From NCBI RefSeq assembly GCF_041431135.1, contig NZ_CP107799.1:2232001-2296000 (forward strand): a DNA stretch of 64,000 bases. Reading direction: 5' to 3'. The notes below the pieces were generated by a model. That model worked only from the letters and a program-made list of their open reading frames with translations. It was not told where the DNA came from and did not search any database. Source of the DNA: Streptomyces sp. NBC_00554. Its GTDB lineage: Bacteria; Actinomycetota; Actinomycetes; Streptomycetales; Streptomycetaceae. This document shows positions 57,374 through 64,000 of the stretch, one piece after another. The position numbers and the translations under genes were made by a program. The number at the start of each line of letters is the position of its first letter. Position 1 is the first letter of the stretch.

Positions 57374-59776
57374 ATGACACCTGAGCGTCCAGAACCGGTG
57401 ACTCCCGAGCCCGTGGTTCCCGCCGTGCCGACCGCCACGTACCGGTTGCAGCTCCAGCCGGAGTTCCCCTTCGGGGCGGCCGAGGCGGCCGTGCCGTATC
57501 TGGCCTCGCTCGGCGTCTCTCATCTGCACCTGTCCCCCGTCCTGGAGGCGGTCCCGGGCTCGACGCACGGCTACGACGTGGTGGACCACGCGCGCGTACG
57601 GGGCGAACTGGGCGGGGAGGACGGGCTGCGCTCCCTGGCGCGCACCGCGCGGGAACACGGTCTTGGGCTGGTCGTGGACATCGTGCCGAACCACATGGCC
57701 ATGACCCCGCGGCACAACCGCCCCCTGTGGGAGGTGCTGCGCGAGGGCCCCGAGTCGCCCTACGCGCGGTGGTTCGACATCGACTGGGACGCCCAGGGAG
57801 GACAACTGCTGCTGCCGGTGCTCGGGGGCAGGCTCGGCGCGGAGCTCGGCCATCTGAAGGTGGACGGCGACGTACTGCGCTACTACGACCAGGTGTTCCC
57901 GCTGCGCGAGGGCACCGAGAAGCTGCCGCTGCCGCAGCTGCTCGACGCGCAGTGGTACCGCCCGGCGTGGTGGCGGCTGGCCAGGACCGAGCTCAACTAC
58001 CGCCGGTTCTTCAGCATTTCGGAGCTGATCGGGCTGCGCGTCGAGGACCCGGAGGTGTTCGCGGCGACCCACGCGAAGATCCTGGAACTGCTCGACGACG
58101 GCGTGGTCGAGGGGCTGCGCATCGACCACCCGGACGGGCTCGCGGACCCGGACACATATCTGCGCCACCTGCACGAGGCGACCGGCGGGCGTTGGACGGT
58201 GGTCGAGAAGATCCTCGCGGACGGCGAGCCGCTGCCCGCCGCGTGGCCCGTCGCGGGCACCACCGGCTACGACGCGCTGCGGCAGGTGGACGGCCTCTTC
58301 GCGGACCCCGCGGGCGCGGGCGAACTCCTCGGCCAGTACCGGCGTTTCGCAGCCCCTCAGAGCGACCGGGGCGGCCACTGGGAGGCGACGGTGCGCCGGG
58401 CGGCGTACAAGGTGGTCACGCACGAACTGGCCACGGAGGTCGACCGCCTCACGCGCGTGGCGAGCCGCCTGTGCACGGCCTCCCCGGACCCCGCGCTGCG
58501 CGACCACGCCCCCTGGGCGCTGGGCACCGCGCTGCGCGAACTCCTCGTACGCCTTGAGGTGTACCGGCCCTACCCCTCCTCCGACGCCGCCCTGGTGGTC
58601 ACCGAGGAGGCCGCCGCCGAGGCCCGGGCGGTCTTCACGGTGCCCGAGGAGGCGCACGCCGTGGACGTCGTACGGGACCTGGTGCTCGGGCGGGCCGGTG
58701 ACGGGCCCGGGCACGCGGAGTTCCGAGCCCGGTTCGCACAGACCTCGTCCGCGCTGCGGGCCAAGTCCGTGGAGGACACGGCGTTCTACCGCTATGTGCC
58801 CCAGCTGTCGGCGAACGAGGTGGGCGGGAACCCCGGGAGCCCGGCCGTGTCCCCGGAGGACTTCCACGCCTACTGCGCGCGCGTGCAGCGCGACTGGCCC
58901 GCCACCGGAACCGCCCTGTCCACCCACGACACGAAACGCAGCGCCGACGTACGTGCCGCCCTCTCCGTGCTCACCGAGTGCCCCGGGCAGTGGGCCGACG
59001 TCCTGGCCGAGGTGACCCGCGAGGGCGCGGGCGTGCCCGACCCGCAGGTGGCGTGGGCCGCGTGGCAGACGGTGTTCGGGCTCGGCCCGGCCGACCCGGA
59101 GCGGGTCCAGGGGGCCCTGCTGAAGCACATCCGGGAGGCCGGACTGCACACCGCCTGGACCGAGCAGGATCCCGCCTACGAGGACGCGGTGGCGGCGTTC
59201 GTCGCGGCGGGGCCCTGCGGGGCGCCAGGGCGGCGCGTGGCCGACTTCCGGGCCGCCCTGGCGCCGCATGTGCGGGCGAACGTCCTGGGGGCCGCTCTGG
59301 TCCACCTGACGATGCCTGGGGTACCGGACGTCTACCAGGGCACCGAGGGCGAGTACCTGGCGCTGGTGGACCCGGACAACCGGCGGCCGTTCGCACCTCT
59401 GGAGCAGGAGTCGGCGAAGTCCGCGCTGACCACGGGGGCCCTGCGGCTGCGCGGGCGGCGCCCCGCCGTCTTCGGCGACCCGGCGACGTACGGGCCGCTG
59501 ACGGCACAGGGCCCCGGCGCCGCGCACTGTGTGGCGTTCGTACGCTCCGGTGAGGTGGTCACGGCAGTCACCCGGCTGTCGCTGCGGCTTGCGGAGGCGG
59601 GCGGCTGGCGCGACACCCTGCTCCCGCTTCCCGAGGGACGGTGGGGCGATGTGCTCACCCCGGGGCGGGAGTTCACGGGGCACGCGCGCGTGGCGGAGCT
59701 TTTCGAGCGGTTGCCCGTGGTGCTGCTCGAGCGGGTCAGCGAAGGCGCACCGCAAGGCTCCGCGGTGAGCGGCTGA
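57374..59776 (+). CDS. treY: Maltooligosyltrehalose synthase
   Basis: The 800-residue GH13 enzyme converts the reducing-end linkage of maltooligosaccharides to alpha,alpha-1,1. Motifs include TYRLQLQPEFPFGAAEAAVP at the start, LGLVVDIVPNHMA, GLRIDHPDGLADP with the nucleophile Asp, and WTVVEKILADGE with the acid Glu, then LSTHDTKRSADVR. It acts on the product of GlgX; TreZ, needed to release trehalose, is not in this window. Its last 41 bp overlap the convergent P450 gene. Confidence 0.95.
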   Translation: MTPERPEPVTPEPVVPAVPTATYRLQLQPEFPFGAAEAAVPYLASLGVSHLHLSPVLEAVPGSTHGYDVVDHARVRGELGGEDGLRSLARTAREHGLGLVVDIVPNHMAMTPRHNRPLWEVLREGPESPYARWFDIDWDAQGGQLLLPVLGGRLGAELGHLKVDGDVLRYYDQVFPLREGTEKLPLPQLLDAQWYRPAWWRLARTELNYRRFFSISELIGLRVEDPEVFAATHAKILELLDDGVVEGLRIDHPDGLADPDTYLRHLHEATGGRWTVVEKILADGEPLPAAWPVAGTTGYDALRQVDGLFADPAGAGELLGQYRRFAAPQSDRGGHWEATVRRAAYKVVTHELATEVDRLTRVASRLCTASPDPALRDHAPWALGTALRELLVRLEVYRPYPSSDAALVVTEEAAAEARAVFTVPEEAHAVDVVRDLVLGRAGDGPGHAEFRARFAQTSSALRAKSVEDTAFYRYVPQLSANEVGGNPGSPAVSPEDFHAYCARVQRDWPATGTALSTHDTKRSADVRAALSVLTECPGQWADVLAEVTREGAGVPDPQVAWAAWQTVFGLGPADPERVQGALLKHIREAGLHTAWTEQDPAYEDAVAAFVAAGPCGAPGRRVADFRAALAPHVRANVLGAALVHLTMPGVPDVYQGTEGEYLALVDPDNRRPFAPLEQESAKSALTTGALRLRGRRPAVFGDPATYGPLTAQGPGAAHCVAFVRSGEVVTAVTRLSLRLAEAGGWRDTLLPLPEGRWGDVLTPGREFTGHARVAELFERLPVVLLERVSEGAPQGSAVSG

Positions 59777-60902
59777 TCAGGCCCTCCGGGGTGGGCCGGA
59801 AGCCCGGGACCCACCGGAGGTCCGGCAGGACCGTCAGGAGGGCGCGCAGGCCGTGTTCGGCGGTGAGCCGGGCGAGCAGGGCACCGGGGCACAAGTGCCG
59901 TCCGGAGCCGTACGCGAGCTGCCCGGGGTCGGTGCGGAAGGCGTCGTAGCGGTCCGGGTCGGCGAACCGTGCGGGGTCACGGCCCGCGGAACCCACCAGA
60001 CACGCCACGGTGGCGCCCACGGGTATCGCGCCGACCGGCTCGACGGCCCGCCGCAGCACGATGTGCAGCGGCGGATCGCGGCGCAGCGACTCGGCCCAGG
60101 CGTCGGCCGTCAGCGCGGGACGGAGGCGGACGATCCCCAACTGGCCCGGGTGATCGAGGAGGTTGGCGAGGAACGACGCCAGGCCCCGGGCGGTCGCCTC
60201 GCCGCCCGCACCGAGGAGGGACCCCGAAAGGCCGATGACGGCCTCGTCGGACAGCGGTCGCCCGTCGGCCCGCGCCGTGCACAGCGCCGACAGCAGATCG
60301 GTGCCCGGGTGGGCGCGGCGGCGGGCGATGTACGGCCGCAGGAAGGTGTCGAGGTCGGGGTGGTGGCCGCCGAGATGGTCGAGTCCCGTGCGGCACCAGG
60401 CGTGCACGCGCGCGGTCTCCTCGTACGGCAGCCCGAGCGCGGCGACGGCCGCCGCGGTGGGCAGCCATTCGCAGAACTCGGCGACGAGATCGGCCTCCTG
60501 GCGGCCGGCGAGACGGCGGGCGAGGACGTACGCCGTGCGGGCGACACCGGCGGTCAGGGCGGTCAGCGCGGCTCCCCGGAACGCCGGGGAGACCACGGCC
60601 CGGTGCGCGCTGTGCGTAGGGCCCTCCAGGTGGGCCAGGGTGCGTCCGGGCGGCACGGCGACGAGCCGCGGGTCCGCGAGCGCGGCGCGCACATCGGCGT
60701 ACCTGCTGACCAGCCAGGCGCCGAACGGCTCGTCGTACACGAGGGGATGGCGCTCGCGCAGGACGCGGTACAGCGGGTAGGGGTCGCGCTCGGTGCCGGG
60801 GGCGAGGAGGCTCGGGGGCGACGGGCGGTTCTCCGCCGGCGGTCCCGTCCGTGTCGCCGAGCCGGGGCCGGTCCGGGGCAGCGGACTCGGCAGCGCGGCC
60901 AT
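59736..60902 (-). CDS. Cytochrome P450
   Basis: The 388-residue protein is a class I type P450. The heme loop is YGSGRHLCPGALLARL, with Tyr in place of the usual Phe before the Cys ligand. The K-helix ESLR gives ExxR. The I-helix reads GAGGEATARG, where the acidic residue is followed by Ala-Thr where AGxxT is usual. An EGPTHSAHRAVVSPAF segment matches the C-helix. Redox partners are not encoded nearby and the substrate is unknown. ATG 60902 gives a normal length, though the frame is open to 61265. Its 3' end overlaps treY by 41 bp. Confidence 0.88.
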   Translation of the reverse strand: MAALPSPLPRTGPGSATRTGPPAENRPSPPSLLAPGTERDPYPLYRVLRERHPLVYDEPFGAWLVSRYADVRAALADPRLVAVPPGRTLAHLEGPTHSAHRAVVSPAFRGAALTALTAGVARTAYVLARRLAGRQEADLVAEFCEWLPTAAAVAALGLPYEETARVHAWCRTGLDHLGGHHPDLDTFLRPYIARRRAHPGTDLLSALCTARADGRPLSDEAVIGLSGSLLGAGGEATARGLASFLANLLDHPGQLGIVRLRPALTADAWAESLRRDPPLHIVLRRAVEPVGAIPVGATVACLVGSAGRDPARFADPDRYDAFRTDPGQLAYGSGRHLCPGALLARLTAEHGLRALLTVLPDLRWVPGFRPTPEGLISRSPRSLAVRLR

Positions 60903-61464
60903 GCTCTCCGGCCACTGACTCAGCGGCTCGGAGGGATCCCCCGGCCACGGGCTCAACAGTGGAGACGCCTCCGCCGGCCGAAGGCTCCCAGATGCGGGTC
61001 CGTCATCCAGGAGGGCACCCGGAGTCGAAAACCGCGGCGGTCCCGTCGGTATGGACGCCGGTGCGCCTTCGCCGGGAAGACCGTGAGGACACAGCACCGC
61101 CGGCCTCCCGCCTCGGGTCTGCGCGCTGGACCCGCGCGCGGTTGGTCCCAGCCGACCACCGCGACGCCCGGACCGCAGGCCTCGTACACCCGTACGGGTG
61201 ACGCAGACGCCTCCTCGCGGCACCGGCGGTCGCGGCACCGCTCCGCGCGAGGCCGAGGCATGCATCCGAGGCGGTCGGCGAGACGTTCCGGACGCTCCGA
61301 GGGCGGGGCGTGCATCAGCGGTGAATCCGCCGTCTGTCGGTGCACACCCCCCTGCCAGCGGTAAATGCTATTTGGCGCCCCCTGGAGCCGCCCCATCACT
61401 TCCTTGACACTTCACTCAGTCCGTGGAGTACTGCGGAAAGCGACGCAGGGCGGACAAGTCGGGG
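60903..61464. other. 562-bp gap without a convincing gene
   Basis: The P450 reading frame stays open to 61265 but the extension is low-complexity Pro/Ser/Gly and not like a P450 N-terminus. Other frames give only Arg/Pro-rich shadows. The stretch near 61355-61420 is AT-richer and probably holds the promoter of the M14 peptidase gene. Confidence 0.5.
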
Positions 61465-62715
61465 GTGAGTCTCCTGCCGGAGTTGCGCTACCTCACTGTG
61501 ACCGAAATCGTCTCGACCGCCCGGGCGTTGGCAGCTCACCGTCCCGGCCTGTGCGCGCTCAGACAAGTCGGTGTCTCGCGCGGGGGCAGACCTCTCCTCC
61601 TGCTGTCCATGGGCCACGCACCGCGCGCGGTCCTTGTCGTGGCGGGCGCGCACGCGAACGAGCCGACCGGCGGCTCGACCGTGCTGGCGGTGGCCGAACG
61701 CGTACTGCACGAGCGGGAGTTGCGGGCCGGCACCTCCTGGCACTTCCTGCTCTGCGCGGACCCGGACGGGGCGAGCCTCCATGTGACGCCGGCGCCGCGC
61801 ACCCTGTTCGACTACCACCGCGGCTTCTTCCGTCCGGCCGGGCCCGAGCAGCCGGAGTGGTCCCCCTCCGTGCTGCCGCCCGACCAGTTGCCGCCGGAGA
61901 CCCGCGCCCTCACCCGGGTCATCGACGAGGTGCGGCCCTACCTCCAGGTCAGCCTGCACGGGACCGATCTGGGCGGCAGCTGGGTGCAGTTGACCAAGGA
62001 CGTCCCCGGACTCGCCGAGCCGTTCGCCAAGTCCGCGGCGGAGCTGCACATCCCGGTGGAGACGGCCGCGTCGGACGCCGCCGGCTGGCCCGCCTCCGGG
62101 CCCGGGGTGCATGTGATGCCGGCGCCCGGCTCGGACGCGGCGTACCCGAGCATGCCCGACGACGCACGGCACAGCACCTGGTACCACGCCCACCGGTACG
62201 GCGGTCTCACCGCGGTGGTCGAAGTGCCGATGTGGGCCAGTGACCTGGTGGACGATCCGGCGCCGCACCCGGCTCCCGCGGCGGCGATGCGACGGCTGGC
62301 GCACCGGCTGCTGTGGGACGCGCTGCAGGTGGAGGGGGTGCTCAAGGCTGCGCTGCCGCGGCTCCATGGCCTCGACGGCCCGCTCCTGCGCGCCTCGAAG
62401 TGGGCGCTGGACCTGGTGCCGGGCCTGGCCGACGACTGGGTCCGGACGCCGCCGACGAACACGACGATGGCGTACGTCGGCAGTGTCGACGCGTTCGGGC
62501 GCCGGATCCCGCTGCGGGCAGCCGCGATGCTGCTGCGGGTCCTGCGGGAGGCCGGCGACCGCGAGGTACCGCGTCTCGAACGGCTCGTCGCCACCTGGAG
62601 CGATGCCTTCGCCGAACGCTTCCGTGCCCGCTGGGTTCCCTTGGAGCACCAGGTCGAGCACCAGGCACGTACGGTGATCGCGGCCGCCCGCCACGCACGT
62701 GACGCGCAGTCCTGA
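61465..62715 (+). CDS. M14-family zinc carboxypeptidase-like protein
   Basis: The 416-residue protein has an N-terminal M14 core: VVAGAHANEPTGGST with the HxxE zinc pair, VSLHGTDLGGSWVQL with the third zinc His, and AVVEVPMW with the likely catalytic Glu. A helical C-terminal half of about 170 residues is not typical of carboxypeptidases. There is no signal peptide. Substrate could be a peptide or a modified peptidoglycan stem. GTG 61465 is chosen because homology begins there; GTG 61423 is possible. A paralogue lies at the window end on the other strand (GGAFVELTRELPGIA matches GGSWVQLTKDVPGLA). Confidence 0.82.
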   Translation: MSLLPELRYLTVTEIVSTARALAAHRPGLCALRQVGVSRGGRPLLLLSMGHAPRAVLVVAGAHANEPTGGSTVLAVAERVLHERELRAGTSWHFLLCADPDGASLHVTPAPRTLFDYHRGFFRPAGPEQPEWSPSVLPPDQLPPETRALTRVIDEVRPYLQVSLHGTDLGGSWVQLTKDVPGLAEPFAKSAAELHIPVETAASDAAGWPASGPGVHVMPAPGSDAAYPSMPDDARHSTWYHAHRYGGLTAVVEVPMWASDLVDDPAPHPAPAAAMRRLAHRLLWDALQVEGVLKAALPRLHGLDGPLLRASKWALDLVPGLADDWVRTPPTNTTMAYVGSVDAFGRRIPLRAAAMLLRVLREAGDREVPRLERLVATWSDAFAERFRARWVPLEHQVEHQARTVIAAARHARDAQS

Positions 62716-62731
62716 ATCGGCCTCTACGGAG

Positions 62732-63142
62732 TCAGCCTCCGAGCGCGAACACCGACCCCGTCTCGACTCCCATCATGCAGGTGTTCGAGAAGGTGTGCGT
62801 GTACTCGGTCCGTCGGCCGTTCCACTCGCCGCGCGCCGAGGCGGTGACCGGCGCGTAGATCATCGGGCAGAGGACGTCGGCCCTGACCGGGATGCGGGTG
62901 ATGTCCCCTTCGGCGGCCCGGAGTTCCTCGCAGGCCTGTGCCGCGTGGGCGTGGCCCTGGGGCGGGTCGCAGAGCAGCAGTGTGCCGCGGGTGTCGCTGG
63001 ACCGGGCGTCGCCGGTGGTGACCGTGAGGTACAGCCAGTTGCCTTGGACGGCCTGCTGAGGCATCGCCGGGGCCGCGCCCACGGTGAGGAGGGCGACCGC
63101 CGCGAGCAGACCGCCCCGTACCGCTTGAGTGGTTTTCGTCAT
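62732..63142 (-). CDS. SSI-family subtilisin inhibitor
   Basis: The 136-residue secreted protein has a signal peptide (GGLLAAVALLTVGAAPA) and the SSI fold. Cysteine pairs are LLLCDPP...AQACEEL and VLCPMIY...SNTCMMG, matching the two disulfides of Streptomyces subtilisin inhibitor. The reactive loop CPMIYAPV puts Met at P1 and Ile at P1', like the classic inhibitor CPMVYDPV, so it should inhibit subtilisin-type proteases. The C-terminus GSVFAL is typical. ATG 63142 overlaps the TGA of the upstream M14 gene (ATGA), so they are translated together. It converges on the other M14 gene with a 16-bp gap. Confidence 0.93.
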   Translation of the reverse strand: MTKTTQAVRGGLLAAVALLTVGAAPAMPQQAVQGNWLYLTVTTGDARSSDTRGTLLLCDPPQGHAHAAQACEELRAAEGDITRIPVRADVLCPMIYAPVTASARGEWNGRRTEYTHTFSNTCMMGVETGSVFALGG

Positions 63143-64000
63143 TCCCGATGCATCGGCACCGCGGCCTGCGAACCCCACCCCGTCTCACCCGAACGGGAGT
63201 GCACGCGCGCGTGCCGTCCGGCGAGTTCGAACGCGGCGAGCACCACGCGCGCCTGGTACTCGACCTGACGCGCGACCGGGATCCAGCGCGCCCCGCAGCC
63301 GTCGCGGTAGTCGGCGCACCACTCGTCGATCAGCCGGTCGAGCTCCGGCAGCGCTCCGCGCGGGTCGTGTCCGGAGCCGGTCACGAGCTGGTGCAGCAGT
63401 CCCGCGGTGCGCAGGGCGACCCGGCGGCCCGCGAGGCGCAGGGCGGTCAGCCGCGCGGTGTTGAGCGGCGGCAGTGGGCGCGCTCCACCGTCGTGCAGGT
63501 CGGGGTCCCACGAATCGGCGAGACCGGGGCCGACCAGTAAATAGTCGTCCACGGGCGCGAGGAGGCAGGCCACGTCCGGGGAGTTGTCGAGAACGGGGCG
63601 CACGCGCGCGAGGATCCCCTCCAGGAGCCGGGTGTCGTCGCGCAGGGCGTGGCTGACGGCGCGCAGCGCCGCGTCGGCGTCGGCGGGCGGTGAGGGGTCC
63701 TCCACGGCGGCGACACCCCACATGGGGGCCTCGACGACCGCTGTCACGGTGCCGTACGGGTGCGGGTGGAACCAGGTGGACTCGACCGCGGCCTCCGTGA
63801 TGGCGGCCGCGAGGTCTCCCCTGCGCGGCGGCGGGATGCGGTAGACGGCGGGGCCGAGCGTCGGCCAGTACAGGGTGTCGTACGGGCCGAGTTCGCGCGG
63901 GATGCCGAGGCGGGTCGCGGTGTGCGCGACGCGCTGGGCGATTCCGGGCAGCTCGCGGGTGAGCTCGACGAAGGCGCCGCCCACGTCGACGCCGTGCAGG
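63139..64000 (-). CDS. M14-family peptidase paralogue, N-terminus beyond window
   Basis: The frame enters from the right edge (LHGVDVGGAFVELTRELPGI) and gives 286 residues. It parallels the second part of the M14 protein at 61465: the zinc His in LHG, TWFHPHPYGTVTAVVEAPMW with the catalytic Glu, and a similar helical C-terminal half ending in ARQVEYQARVVLAAFE. The HxxE half is outside the window. Its TGA overlaps the ATG of the SSI gene. Confidence 0.8.
   Translation of the reverse strand, partial: LHGVDVGGAFVELTRELPGIAQRVAHTATRLGIPRELGPYDTLYWPTLGPAVYRIPPPRRGDLAAAITEAAVESTWFHPHPYGTVTAVVEAPMWGVAAVEDPSPPADADAALRAVSHALRDDTRLLEGILARVRPVLDNSPDVACLLAPVDDYLLVGPGLADSWDPDLHDGGARPLPPLNTARLTALRLAGRRVALRTAGLLHQLVTGSGHDPRGALPELDRLIDEWCADYRDGCGARWIPVARQVEYQARVVLAAFELAGRHARVHSRSGETGWGSQAAVPMHRE

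Noticed and set aside
57110..59755. An 881-codon frame antisense to treY, and a 799-codon frame antisense to glgX
   Set aside because: Both mirror strong GH13 genes on the plus strand and show only low-complexity shadow sequence.
57281..63610. Frequent ACGCGCGCGT-like alternating C/G runs (57281, 57308, 57588, 59681, 60404, 63201, 63602)
   Set aside because: Two copies form the glgX terminator, the rest lie in coding sequence and fit the high G/C third-position bias. I could not show enrichment without a genome-wide count.
1..64000. CRISPR arrays, rRNA and tRNA genes
   Set aside because: No regularly spaced repeats or recognisable RNA genes were found on reading; a tRNA search program could confirm this.

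Overview
The window is high-GC actinobacterial chromosome, almost certainly Streptomyces. Support comes from the strong G/C third-position bias, frequent GTG starts, Tat and lipobox signal peptides, an SSI-type protease inhibitor, families such as the SAV2148-type protein and DUF5954, sugar ABC transporters without their own ATPase, and a treX/treY maltooligosyl-trehalose locus. No rRNA, tRNA or CRISPR array was seen.

Layout. (1) 0-9 kb: the 5' end of an XRE regulator gene, then a leftward polysaccharide-degradation cluster (GH43, beta-helix GH28-like, alginate-lyase-family protein, carboxylesterase) and a LacI regulator. An IS110-family element sits between the GH43 gene and the regulator. 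(2) 9-14 kb: an accessory segment with a two-TM membrane protein gene coupled to a NB-ARC/TPR STAND ATPase, then a dead IS5-like element carrying an intact SUKH (SMI1/KNR4) gene inside its inverted repeats. (3) 14-28 kb: ordinary metabolic and regulatory genes (divergent SDR/ADH pair, lipoprotein, DUF5954, DUF4389, VOC, two AraC regulators, NmrA-like protein, YihY/BrkB, AidB-like acyl-CoA dehydrogenase, GAF regulator, secreted protein, GNAT).

(4) 28.3-38 kb: a compact sulfur-assimilation operon. A 27-residue cysteine-containing leader peptide and a GC hairpin precede sulfite reductase, a 59-residue double-CxxC protein, cysH, cysC, cysD, cysN, a three-gene sulfonate/sulfate-type ABC transporter and a sirohydrochlorin chelatase. 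Together they would import sulfur compounds, activate sulfate, reduce it to sulfide and supply siroheme. (5) 38-54 kb: transglutaminase-like and DUF1697 proteins, an MMPL exporter, a sugar ABC operon followed by a macrolide glycosyltransferase gene, an APH-fold kinase, LysR/EamA divergent pair, YbaK deacylase, DEDDh exonuclease and the SAV2148-type protein. (6) 52.7-64 kb: two adjacent secreted proteins that look like a copper amine oxidase split into N-domain and catalytic-domain genes, then glgX and treY, a P450 gene on the other strand, and two M14-peptidase paralogues around an SSI inhibitor whose start codon overlaps the stop of one peptidase.

The least explained items are the SUKH-carrying IS, the membrane protein/STAND ATPase pair, the split amine-oxidase pair with an altered cofactor motif, the M14-SSI coupling, and the leader peptide with its hairpin. 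Several intergenic palindromes look like undescribed operators and are listed separately.
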